NCBI RefSeq assembly: GCF_005925345.1
Contig: NZ_SSHJ01000001.1
Coordinates: 558,001-622,000 of the forward strand
From: Pedobacter ureilyticus
GTDB lineage: Bacteria > Bacteroidota > Bacteroidia > Sphingobacteriales > Sphingobacteriaceae
DNA length: 64,000 nt
Direction of reading: 5' to 3'
A program made the translations under genes and the position numbers. Every line of letters starts with the position of its first letter. Position 1 is the first letter of the stretch. The notes under the pieces are model-generated. The model was not told the DNA's origin and searched no databases. It worked only from the letters and a program-made list of their open reading frames with translations. Positions 53,575 to 62,158 of the stretch are shown here, in pieces.

Positions 53575-55023
53575 TTAACCTAGCACAATGCTTATGCTAG
53601 TTTTTCCTTTAGCATTTCTAGGGATAACATAATTAGCTTGCGGCTTACCATTTACCATAAAACGCTTAATTTTAGCGCCACGACCTGTTAACGTAATGTC
53701 TATTTGTTGTTCCCCATATTTTAAGCCTTGCAAATTTATTTTTCCAATTTCTTTGGGTAAATACGGTTCAAAAACTAATTGATGCGCATTGTTAAACCTT
53801 AAACCTACCACACCAAACAAAACCATGTCTATATATGCCGTCGCCGACCAAGTTTGAAGGTTGCAAGATTTGGTGAGTTTATTGCTTTGCCAGCCGCCAT
53901 CTGGTTTTCCTGTATAGGGATTGTATATTTCTTTAAAGTCATCATTACCCTTGTCTTTATCCATAGCCAAATGTGCCAATGCTTTAAGCTCCTGCTCAAA
54001 TTTTGCGTAATTACCAGTTAAAATTGCCGACTTAGCATAAAAACCATTCACTACCGGCCAAACAATATTGTTATGTCTTCCAGGGGTATCGGGGCTATAT
54101 CTAGGGAAATCGGGATAAATAGAGGTAATACCGAAGGCAGACCTATGGGCATCGTGGATCAAAGATTTGGCAAAAACCGGATCTAGCACCCCAAAAATAG
54201 CCGCAAAAGAAATACCCATCGCTTCCTGAGATTCGTCGATTTTTCCGTTATGATCTACTAAATAATATAGCTTATTTTTTTTGCCATCGTAAAGGTGTTT
54301 AAGAATACTTGTTTTCAGTTTCTGGGCCTTCACTATAAACTCCTGTCTTGTTGCTTGGTTTTCGTTAAGTATTTTCGACATTTCGATCAACGCTTGGTAA
54401 GCGCCGTAGTAAATGCAGTTTGTACTCAATGTTTTAATTTCTTTTGAGTTTGGATGATCAAGTACAAATGTCGACATGTTAGTTGGATCAAAAATTGGTT
54501 CTGGATATCCCGCTATACCATCATTAAATACAGAAGGACCTTTAAACAGACCGTAATTGCGATCAAATTCTGCATTTTCTAGCTCTTTTATAGTAGCCAA
54601 GCCGCATTTATAAGCCTGTTTTAAAAACTCTTCATCACGGTTAACCTGGTAATGGTTTAAACTGGCAATTACCCAAATTATTTTATCCCAATACTGGTGG
54701 CCTACCGTTTTTTTGTTTTCTGTAACGCTCCAAAGTGATTTTTCGGCCACGTTTGGTCTAAGTAAACTCACACCATTCCAAGAGTTAATAGCAATATCGC
54801 GTGTCCACTCGGCGCCATAATCGCCTCCAGCGGCTAAAATTTGATTGTGCGTATTGGTATCTACTACCTTAATGGCCAAATTAAAAGCTTTAGAATAAAG
54901 CTGATGTTGAGCGCTTGCTTTTTGAGCAGAAACTGATGCAGAAACTGTGAATACAAGTAAGGCTGTGAATACTACACTTAGACACTTAACTGATAGTGTC
55001 CTGTCGAGACTACTTTTGTTCAT
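53575..55023 (-). CDS. Secreted (alpha/alpha)6-barrel glycosidase (GH63/MGH1-like)
   Basis: A 482-residue protein with a signal peptide (about 1-33, ending ASVSAQ). The pattern GDYGAEWTRDIAINSWNGVS (about 66-85), KIIWVIASLNHYQ, and the late PDGGWQSNKLTKSCNLQTWSATAYIDM is that of six-hairpin glycosidases related to GH63/MGH1 and alpha-rhamnosidase folds. It should hydrolyse glycosidic bonds outside the cytoplasm. It is divergent from manA, which hints at mannose-containing substrates, but that is inference. Confidence 0.75.
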   Translation of the reverse strand: MNKSSLDRTLSVKCLSVVFTALLVFTVSASVSAQKASAQHQLYSKAFNLAIKVVDTNTHNQILAAGGDYGAEWTRDIAINSWNGVSLLRPNVAEKSLWSVTENKKTVGHQYWDKIIWVIASLNHYQVNRDEEFLKQAYKCGLATIKELENAEFDRNYGLFKGPSVFNDGIAGYPEPIFDPTNMSTFVLDHPNSKEIKTLSTNCIYYGAYQALIEMSKILNENQATRQEFIVKAQKLKTSILKHLYDGKKNKLYYLVDHNGKIDESQEAMGISFAAIFGVLDPVFAKSLIHDAHRSAFGITSIYPDFPRYSPDTPGRHNNIVWPVVNGFYAKSAILTGNYAKFEQELKALAHLAMDKDKGNDDFKEIYNPYTGKPDGGWQSNKLTKSCNLQTWSATAYIDMVLFGVVGLRFNNAHQLVFEPYLPKEIGKINLQGLKYGEQQIDITLTGRGAKIKRFMVNGKPQANYVIPRNAKGKTSISIVLG

Positions 55024-55122
55024 ATTATATAAGGTTTTATCAATTGTACGAACGAAGATATAAAATTAATTATCAAGTTGCTAAAACGTTTTATTATTAT
55101 ATTTTTACAAAAAATTACAAGT

Positions 55123-56103
55123 ATGACGACTTTATATCCTTTCAAATTTAAAACCATTTTTAAAGACAAAATTTGGGGTGGTAACAAAATTAAAACCCAC
55201 CTAAAAAAAGATTTTGGTAGTTTACCCAATTGTGGCGAAACCTGGGAAATATCTGCGGTAAAAGGTAATGTTTCTGTAGTGGCAAATGGAAATTTAGCAG
55301 GCAACAACCTAGCGCAGCTTATCGAAGAATACCAGCACAAACTGGTAGGTAATAAAGTTTACCAACGTTTCGGTAACGAATTTCCGCTACTCATTAAATT
55401 TATAGACGCAAACGACGATCTTTCTATACAGGTACATCCCGATGATACATTGGCGAAAGCCCGTCACAATTCGTTTGGTAAAACCGAAATGTGGTACGTT
55501 TTACAGGCAGACGAGGGTGCAACGCTTATTTCGGGCTTTAACCAAAAAGTAGATGAGCAGACCTACCTAAACAAGCTTAATAATGGCCAAATCAATGATA
55601 TTTTAAATAAAGAACAGGTAAATACTGGCGATGTATTCTTCTTACCCGCTGGCAGAGTACATACCATAGGAAAGGGCTTGATGATTGCCGAAATACAACA
55701 AACTTCGGACATTACCTATCGTATTTACGATTTTGACAGAGTGGATGACAAGGGGCAAAAGCGGGAATTACATACCGAAGAAGCACTTGCGGCGATTGAC
55801 TATAACGTGTACGCTAATTACAAATCGGAATACGAAAAAACACCAAACCAAGTAAACGAAGTGGTGGCCTGCCCCTATTTTAAAACTAATTTTATGGACT
55901 TAACAGCACCATTAAAAAGAAACTACAAAAATCTGGATACTTTTAAAATCTTGATCTGCGTGGCAGGAGCGTTTAGTGTAGTTGCCAATAATTACCCTAT
56001 TAATGTAGGTTTAGGCGAGTGCATCTTAATTCCAGCTACTGTAGAAGAAATAGAAATACTTACCAATACCGGAGCTAAAATTCTGGAAACCTATATCGAT
56101 TAA
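55123..56103 (+). CDS. manA: Mannose-6-phosphate isomerase, class I
   Basis: A 326-residue cupin, starting at the ATG at 55123 (MTTLYPFKFKTIFKDKIWGG). Zinc ligands sit in SIQVHPDDTLAK (Gln-x-His), KTEMWYVL (Glu) and GRVHTIGKGLM (His). It interconverts mannose-6-P and fructose-6-P. It is divergent from the secreted glycosidase and ends 4 bp from the convergent lgt-like gene. It could feed GDP-mannose synthesis or mannose use. Confidence 0.93.
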   Translation: MTTLYPFKFKTIFKDKIWGGNKIKTHLKKDFGSLPNCGETWEISAVKGNVSVVANGNLAGNNLAQLIEEYQHKLVGNKVYQRFGNEFPLLIKFIDANDDLSIQVHPDDTLAKARHNSFGKTEMWYVLQADEGATLISGFNQKVDEQTYLNKLNNGQINDILNKEQVNTGDVFFLPAGRVHTIGKGLMIAEIQQTSDITYRIYDFDRVDDKGQKRELHTEEALAAIDYNVYANYKSEYEKTPNQVNEVVACPYFKTNFMDLTAPLKRNYKNLDTFKILICVAGAFSVVANNYPINVGLGECILIPATVEEIEILTNTGAKILETYID

Positions 56104-56107
56104 GGAG

Positions 56108-57271
56108 TTAAGGCAATCGGTTCTTCTTAAGTTTATTTTGATTAAACAGTATGGAAGTTCCGATTGCTATGGCCAATAAGACAAATATTAGGCTAACGAT
56201 TTGTGCCTCAGACAGCCTCATCCCCAAAAGATCGTACCTGTAATTAACCCTTATCATTTCTATAAAAAAACGCTCTAAACCCATAATTAGAAGGTAAATA
56301 CAGAAAATTAAACCTGGTGTTTTAAGTTTTCTTCTAAAAAACCACAACAGTAAAAAGCAGCTTAAAATAAGTACTACTTCGTAAAAAGATGTGGGGAAAA
56401 CGCCTTGTGCCAACTCGGAGCAATAATTACCAGAGCAACCACTAATGTATACGCCTTCATTTAAAACATTGTGAGGAAATGTGAACGACCACATCCAATT
56501 AGGTAACCACTCGAACGGTTTTGCATAGGTGTTTACAATACCCCAATCGCCGTCTCCAGAAAGCTGACAGCCAATTCTGCCCACCCCGTAGGCTACCAAC
56601 ATTCCTGGCGAGCCAATATCTGCCAAATCGATCAGTCTCATTCCATTTTTGTAACCAATGTAGAGGTAGCTTATTGCCCCAAAGGTTAATCCGCCTAAAA
56701 AAGTGAGGCCGCTGTATTTTATAAAACCTACTAAACCATAGGTTTGGTACTTAGGCAAATTCTCTAAAAGATTAAATACTTTGGCACCCAAAAAGCCCCA
56801 AACGGCAGCCCAAATAATTAGTTTTGGCATTAACTGATAAGGATGTAAAAGAATTTCTTTTTGCAGAGGCTTTTCGAGTTGGTCTTGTTTTTTTTGCCAA
56901 TATATAAGGTAAATAAATAGCATAGCCACCAGAAGTCCTGCTGGCCAGCTTCCATTTAAAGAAAGAATAAATTTTAAGGGAGCTTGCGAAAATAGCTGCA
57001 TCTTCACAAACGCACCAATTACTTTAAAGCCAATTAAAAAGCCCAAAAAGCCATATTCTAAATAATCGGTTAGCGATGCTCCTGCCCCTTCTACTATTTG
57101 CTTTTTAAAAGGCTTTATAACGCCTTCTTTCTCTTTCCTTTTAAACTCGCTTAAAAAAGTTAAATAAGAAAGTACAAAGGCCAAGGCTACAAAAAAACCA
57201 AACGTTGGGACAATTAACAACGTTTTGAGGCCAAATAAATATTCTAATAAGGAAGAAACAGTAGGAAACAT
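56108..57271 (-). CDS. Lgt-family membrane protein with altered catalytic residues
   Basis: A 387-residue protein with about eight membrane helices and the Lgt-type ending ERFFIEMIRVNYRY and EAQIVSL. It differs from true Lgt at the key sites. The catalytic His of the HGGL-type loop is Leu here (TFLGGLTFG), and GRLGNFINGE-type residues read GRIGCQLSGDGDWG. It is also longer than the usual 260-290 residues. It may be a paralogue with another lipid-transfer job or a divergent lipoprotein diacylglyceryl transferase. It is alone in its transcription unit. Confidence 0.75.
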   Translation of the reverse strand: MFPTVSSLLEYLFGLKTLLIVPTFGFFVALAFVLSYLTFLSEFKRKEKEGVIKPFKKQIVEGAGASLTDYLEYGFLGFLIGFKVIGAFVKMQLFSQAPLKFILSLNGSWPAGLLVAMLFIYLIYWQKKQDQLEKPLQKEILLHPYQLMPKLIIWAAVWGFLGAKVFNLLENLPKYQTYGLVGFIKYSGLTFLGGLTFGAISYLYIGYKNGMRLIDLADIGSPGMLVAYGVGRIGCQLSGDGDWGIVNTYAKPFEWLPNWMWSFTFPHNVLNEGVYISGCSGNYCSELAQGVFPTSFYEVVLILSCFLLLWFFRRKLKTPGLIFCIYLLIMGLERFFIEMIRVNYRYDLLGMRLSEAQIVSLIFVLLAIAIGTSILFNQNKLKKNRLP

Positions 57272-57311
57272 AGAGATAATAAGGTTACAATGTGTCTTCG
57301 CAGGGTTAAAG

Positions 57312-57337
57312 AAAAAGCCCCAAATTACTTCGGGGCT
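57312..57337 (-). terminator. Terminator after the second SusC gene
   Basis: On the minus strand AGCCCC pairs with GGGGCT around a ten-base loop and is followed by TTTTTC. It begins about 45 bp after the SusC stop at 57383. Confidence 0.8.
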
Positions 57338-57382
57338 AATCCACTTATTTCAAATATATACAAATACTTAAATCTGTGAGCG

Positions 57383-60300
57383 TTAAAGTCCAATTTGAAC
57401 ACCAAAATTAATTACCCTTTGGTTTTGGTAGGCATCTCCAGCGGTGTTAGACGTAACCTCTGGATCTTGCTGATAGAGCGAGTAATTGGTCCAAGTAAGC
57501 AAGTTGTAACCACTTACATACAAACGTGCATTATTCAATTTGAGCGGCAACCATTTTTGTGGTAACTGATAACCCAATTCTACTGTTTTTAGCCTTAAAT
57601 AGGTAGCGTCTATCAGCCAAAAATCAGACATGTATGCTGCTGGGCTATTAATGGTTGTAGGGTTACTGGTTAAACGCGGAAACTTAGCGGTTGCAGCAGT
57701 TGCGGGTGTCCATCTTTGTTGATGGATAGGCTGGAATTGACTTTGGAAAGGCTCGATACCGGTTCCCTGCACGCTAAAGCTATAGCTGGTGGTACCTTGA
57801 AACAACACATTGAAGGTGAAACCTTTATAACTACCGCCTAAAGTTAAACCGAAACTGGTATTTGGTGTGTTAGGTTTCCCAATCGCAGTCATATCATTTT
57901 CATCTATTACACCATCGTTATTCAAATCCTTATATCTCAAATCTCCAGGTACAATTTGGTTGTATCCAGCCGGTACAGGGCTTGTTGGTATGTTTTCGGC
58001 GGTATAAAAACCGTCAAATAAGAACCCAAATGGCTGATTAATTTGGTGGCCAGTACGGGCTAACCAAGGATAAGCCACCGCTGGCTCGTTGATATACATG
58101 ATCTTGTTTTTGAAATAGGTAAGTACCCCTTTAATGTTGTAACTAAATGCGCCTATATTATCGTTAAACCCTAATTCTAATTCTAAACCTCTGGTTCTTA
58201 CCTCTGCAATGTTGGTCGCAGAAACGCCTACACCTATGTTAGTTTGCAGCGAGTAAGATTCTATTAATTGCTTATAGCGGAAAGTATTAAAATAATCGGC
58301 TACCAATGAAATCTTGTTTTTAAACAAATTCAAATCTAAACCGATGTCTAAAGTTCTACTTCGCTCCCAAGTTACATCGCTGTTACCAAGCGGACCTTCT
58401 ATAATTACGTTAGTACCTTTGTGCACTTCGCCAAACGAATAAGAGCCATTAGGTTTGTAAACTTGATCAAACAGATAGCGCTCGCCATCTACTTTATCCG
58501 ATCCCACCTCGCCGTAAGACGCCCTCAGCTTTAACAAATCGATGAATTTAAACTTGTCTTGAATAAAGCTTTCTTTTGCTAAATTGTATCCCATAGATAT
58601 GGCAGGGAATATACCATACCGCTGTTGCGAGCCAAAACGATCGGTACCGTTACGTGCGGCAGTTACATCTACCAAAAACTTTTGCTTGTAATCGTAGCCG
58701 GCCCTAAAGGTAAAGCCTTGAAAATTTCTAGGCACCCAGTTATTTTGTGCTACAAACGCATCTCTTTCCTTGTAAGATTCGCGGTTATAAAGCAAGAGGC
58801 CGTTAAAACTATGATCGCCGAAAGTACGGGCATAATTAAAGTAAGCCTGAACGTTTACCCTACTGTTGTAATCGCCTTGTTCGGCACGTAAAGTATAATT
58901 GTCTAAAACATATTTCGGGCCATTAAGAGTATAAGTATCATTATCCGGATTATACAAGTACGAAGGCGGATTTTCTCGTCCTTGCTCACGAGCATTAGCT
59001 TCTACGCCTGCATAAGCCACCCTACCAGAAAAAGAAAGTCCTTTGGTAATTCCTTCTAACTCTTGGGTAGCTCCAAAAAGGATATTTAGGTCGTTACGTC
59101 TATCTAAACGATAACCAGCCGTTCCTAAACGAGCGTTAATAGTGGGCAGTAAATCCTTAGTATCGCTTGCGTAGGCATAAGAACCATTTGGATTTAAAAA
59201 TGGTGCCGAGTAAGGATGTATTTTCGAGAAATCAAATACCTCGCTTACAATATTTCCTGCTTTGGGCGAGTTAATTTTTGCAAAGTTCGCCCTAACATCT
59301 AACCTCAATTTTAACGATTTGGTGGCTTGCACATCTAAGTTAGAGCGGAGGTTAAACCTGCGGTAATAGTAATTGCTATTTACCTGATTACCTTCATTCT
59401 CGAAATTGTAAAGGTTACCATCTTGTGTAAAAGCACCGCCAGAAATAAAATACTTAATGGCATCGGTACCACCAGAAATATCAACGTTACTGTTGTATTG
59501 CATACTGGCCGGCTTAAAAATTTCTTCGTACCAGTTTACATCCGGATGCCCGTAGGGATCATCGCCCATTCTAAAATGCTCTAATGAAGCATTATTAAAT
59601 TGTGGCGCCTGCCCATCGTTTACCAAAGCTTCGTTCACCAGCAATGCAGTTTCATAAGAGTTTAAAAACTTTAATTTGGAAACGGGACTTTGTACCCCAG
59701 CCTCGAACCTTGCATTTACCTTAGGCGCACCAGCTGCACCTCTACGGGTTTTAACCACCAATACACCATTGGCACCTTTTATACCATAAATTGCCGTAGT
59801 AGAGGCGTCTTTTAAGATCGATATACTTTCTATTTCGTTTACATTAATCTGAGCTAATTGGGCGTAGGTGTATTCAATATCGTCTACAATAATTAAAGGT
59901 TGGTTACCTTCGCTGTTTAACGAACTTACTCCCCTGATAAAGAAATCGGAAGCATCGCGACCTGGCTGCCCCGAACGTTGTACCGATACAAAACCCGAAA
60001 CCCTACCCGCTAGGGCATTTTGCACACTTGATGTAGGAATATTCCTAATGTCAGCACCTTTAACCGTACTAATTGCCCCCGTATTGGTAATACGTTTAGT
60101 AGTACCAAAACCAACTACCATCACTTCATCCAAATCTTGGCTACTCGATTGAAGTGTTACTGATACATTATCGCCAGCCTTAACTTTTCTCTCGGTAGCT
60201 ACATAGCCCATGCTGGTAAAAACCAATACGCCACTGCCTTTAATGCTAATCGAAAACTTTCCAGATGGATCGGTAATCACTACATTTTTTAAACCTTTTT

Positions 60301-60427
60301 CGGTAACGGTAATTCCAGGCAGAGACCCACTGGCATCTTTTACCACACCCGTTACCACCGATTGGCCTACAGCCAGCGCCGGAGCTATTGAAAAAATCAA
60401 TAAAATGATATATATAACTTTTTTCAT
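57383..60427 (-). CDS. SusC/RagA-type TonB-dependent receptor without its own SusD
   Basis: A 1014-residue outer-membrane transporter. A signal peptide (about 1-22) is followed by the carboxypeptidase-like domain (VVTGVVKDASGSLPGITVTE), the TonB-box region DEVMVVGFGTTKR, and the plug (about 115-220, with VRILKDAS-like ISILKDASTTAIYG). The barrel ends in VINFGVQIGL. It should import glycan fragments with a SusD partner. It starts 34 bp after susD, and no susD follows it, so it may share that gene's product. Confidence 0.94.
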   Translation of the reverse strand: MKKVIYIILLIFSIAPALAVGQSVVTGVVKDASGSLPGITVTEKGLKNVVITDPSGKFSISIKGSGVLVFTSMGYVATERKVKAGDNVSVTLQSSSQDLDEVMVVGFGTTKRITNTGAISTVKGADIRNIPTSSVQNALAGRVSGFVSVQRSGQPGRDASDFFIRGVSSLNSEGNQPLIIVDDIEYTYAQLAQINVNEIESISILKDASTTAIYGIKGANGVLVVKTRRGAAGAPKVNARFEAGVQSPVSKLKFLNSYETALLVNEALVNDGQAPQFNNASLEHFRMGDDPYGHPDVNWYEEIFKPASMQYNSNVDISGGTDAIKYFISGGAFTQDGNLYNFENEGNQVNSNYYYRRFNLRSNLDVQATKSLKLRLDVRANFAKINSPKAGNIVSEVFDFSKIHPYSAPFLNPNGSYAYASDTKDLLPTINARLGTAGYRLDRRNDLNILFGATQELEGITKGLSFSGRVAYAGVEANAREQGRENPPSYLYNPDNDTYTLNGPKYVLDNYTLRAEQGDYNSRVNVQAYFNYARTFGDHSFNGLLLYNRESYKERDAFVAQNNWVPRNFQGFTFRAGYDYKQKFLVDVTAARNGTDRFGSQQRYGIFPAISMGYNLAKESFIQDKFKFIDLLKLRASYGEVGSDKVDGERYLFDQVYKPNGSYSFGEVHKGTNVIIEGPLGNSDVTWERSRTLDIGLDLNLFKNKISLVADYFNTFRYKQLIESYSLQTNIGVGVSATNIAEVRTRGLELELGFNDNIGAFSYNIKGVLTYFKNKIMYINEPAVAYPWLARTGHQINQPFGFLFDGFYTAENIPTSPVPAGYNQIVPGDLRYKDLNNDGVIDENDMTAIGKPNTPNTSFGLTLGGSYKGFTFNVLFQGTTSYSFSVQGTGIEPFQSQFQPIHQQRWTPATAATAKFPRLTSNPTTINSPAAYMSDFWLIDATYLRLKTVELGYQLPQKWLPLKLNNARLYVSGYNLLTWTNYSLYQQDPEVTSNTAGDAYQNQRVINFGVQIGL

Positions 60428-60461
60428 TTCTTCTAATTGATACTTTTTAAACTACCCGAAA

Positions 60462-62147
60462 CTACCAGCCCGGATTTTGAACCATTTTTCTGTTTTTAAC
60501 CACTTCTGAAAATGGTATTGGTGCCAGATACATCCTTTTGTTAAAATTGAGCTGCAACACAGGCACTTTTTGGTATATCGTACCGGTACCCGTTTGGTAA
60601 ATTACCATAGCATGTAACTGCTTGTTAAATTCTACCTCTGCCTCTTTCCATCTTCTCACATCATAAAAACGATGTTCCTCAAACGCTAATTCTTTTCTAC
60701 GCTCGTTATGGATCACGTCACGCATTTGTATCTTAGTTAAACCAGTTGGCAGTTGATAAGGCACTAAGCCGGCTCTCTGTCTAATTGCCTCTACGTATCT
60801 ATAAACTTCTACATCTGGGGCTGTTAAAAATTCGTTTCTAGCTTCAGCGTAGTTTAATAGCACTTCGGCATATCTAAAAAGTACAAAATCATGGTTTACA
60901 TTTTCATACCTCAATTGGTTTTCGAAATTGCCCATAAACTTACGAGCGTAGTAACCAGTTCTAGTTTGTTGCTTGCTACCTCCTGGCTTATCTGCGCCAC
61001 CTTCGTAGGTTTGTACTGGCCTGCCTAACCATTGCGCTCCATTATGAAAAATAGTGGCATAAAATCTAGGATCTCTACCGGTATAAGGATTATTTTCTTG
61101 ATAGCCCGAAGTTGGATCAGTAATTGGCAAGCCATTGGCCATGCCAAAAGCGTCTACCAGCTCTTGTGTTGGACTAGTGCGTCCGTTATTTAAAGCAACA
61201 CTGTAACCTACGGGTCCGTTATTAGTTTCTACTGAAGTGTTAGGACTTCCTTGTCTACTAAAAATACGTTCTCTATTTGCTTGCGTAATAAAAATACTCT
61301 TGAAATCTGAAACCAATTCAAATTGAGTAAGGTCAATCACATCTAGGGCAGCCTGTTCTGCTTTTTGCCATCTGTCTGCCGAGAAACTGGTGTAACCCGT
61401 AATAGGATTTGAAGGCTCGATGTTACCACCGTTGTACAGCGGGCTGGCAGCATAAAGTAAAGCCCTTGCTTTAAGCGCTAATGCTGCCCCTTTAGTTGGC
61501 CGCTCTATAAAATTCAAATCAAACGGGTTGGTACGTAGGGTATTTTTAATGGCATCGCATTCGTTAACAATATAGTTGATACACTCTTCGAAAGTATTTC
61601 TGGGAAGTTCTACATCATCCCCCAATTGGTAAACTTTATCGCCCATTAAAGGTACGCCTGCATGGCGCTTTACCAGTTCAAAATAGTAAAGTGCTCTAAG
61701 AAATCTAGCTTCCGATTTCCATACGGCATTAAATCCGGTTCCGTTAGGCAACTTGCCTTTTAAAGGAACTTTATCGATGTTATTTACAAAAATATTTACT
61801 TGGCGTATACCTGCGTAACAATTTGTCCATTGGTTATCTTGGTAATTTTCTGAAGTATTGGTACCTAGAGCCAACTGTAGCACCGAAACATTCGCCGGAT
61901 TTGAAGAAATTGCATCATCGGTAGATGCGTCTAAATAGTCGTCGCCTACCCTATTAAGGTTACGAGGCAAACGTGTATAAATGTCAATCAAAAATCTCTC
62001 GGCGTTTACACCTGCAGAGTCTTTTGAGTTAAAAACCTGATCTAAGGTTTGCAATTCGATAGGTTCGGTTTCTAAATCGCTTTTACAAGAAAAAAGCACG
62101 CCAACTAATCCTACTGCAACAAACCATTTTATATTCATCTTTTTCAT
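60462..62147 (-). CDS. SusD/RagB-family outer-membrane lipoprotein
   Basis: A 561-residue surface lipoprotein with lipobox LFSC and acylated Cys21. SusD helical repeats are visible (LRALYYFELVKRHAGVPLMG, FVLFRYAEVLLNYAEARNEF, MRDVIHNERRKELAFEEHRF). It binds glycan and acts as the lid of a SusC transporter. It lies 11 bp after the first susC and 34 bp before a second susC, so all three are in one operon. Confidence 0.94.
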   Translation of the reverse strand: MKKMNIKWFVAVGLVGVLFSCKSDLETEPIELQTLDQVFNSKDSAGVNAERFLIDIYTRLPRNLNRVGDDYLDASTDDAISSNPANVSVLQLALGTNTSENYQDNQWTNCYAGIRQVNIFVNNIDKVPLKGKLPNGTGFNAVWKSEARFLRALYYFELVKRHAGVPLMGDKVYQLGDDVELPRNTFEECINYIVNECDAIKNTLRTNPFDLNFIERPTKGAALALKARALLYAASPLYNGGNIEPSNPITGYTSFSADRWQKAEQAALDVIDLTQFELVSDFKSIFITQANRERIFSRQGSPNTSVETNNGPVGYSVALNNGRTSPTQELVDAFGMANGLPITDPTSGYQENNPYTGRDPRFYATIFHNGAQWLGRPVQTYEGGADKPGGSKQQTRTGYYARKFMGNFENQLRYENVNHDFVLFRYAEVLLNYAEARNEFLTAPDVEVYRYVEAIRQRAGLVPYQLPTGLTKIQMRDVIHNERRKELAFEEHRFYDVRRWKEAEVEFNKQLHAMVIYQTGTGTIYQKVPVLQLNFNKRMYLAPIPFSEVVKNRKMVQNPGW

Positions 62148-62158
62148 CGTCTCTTTAA

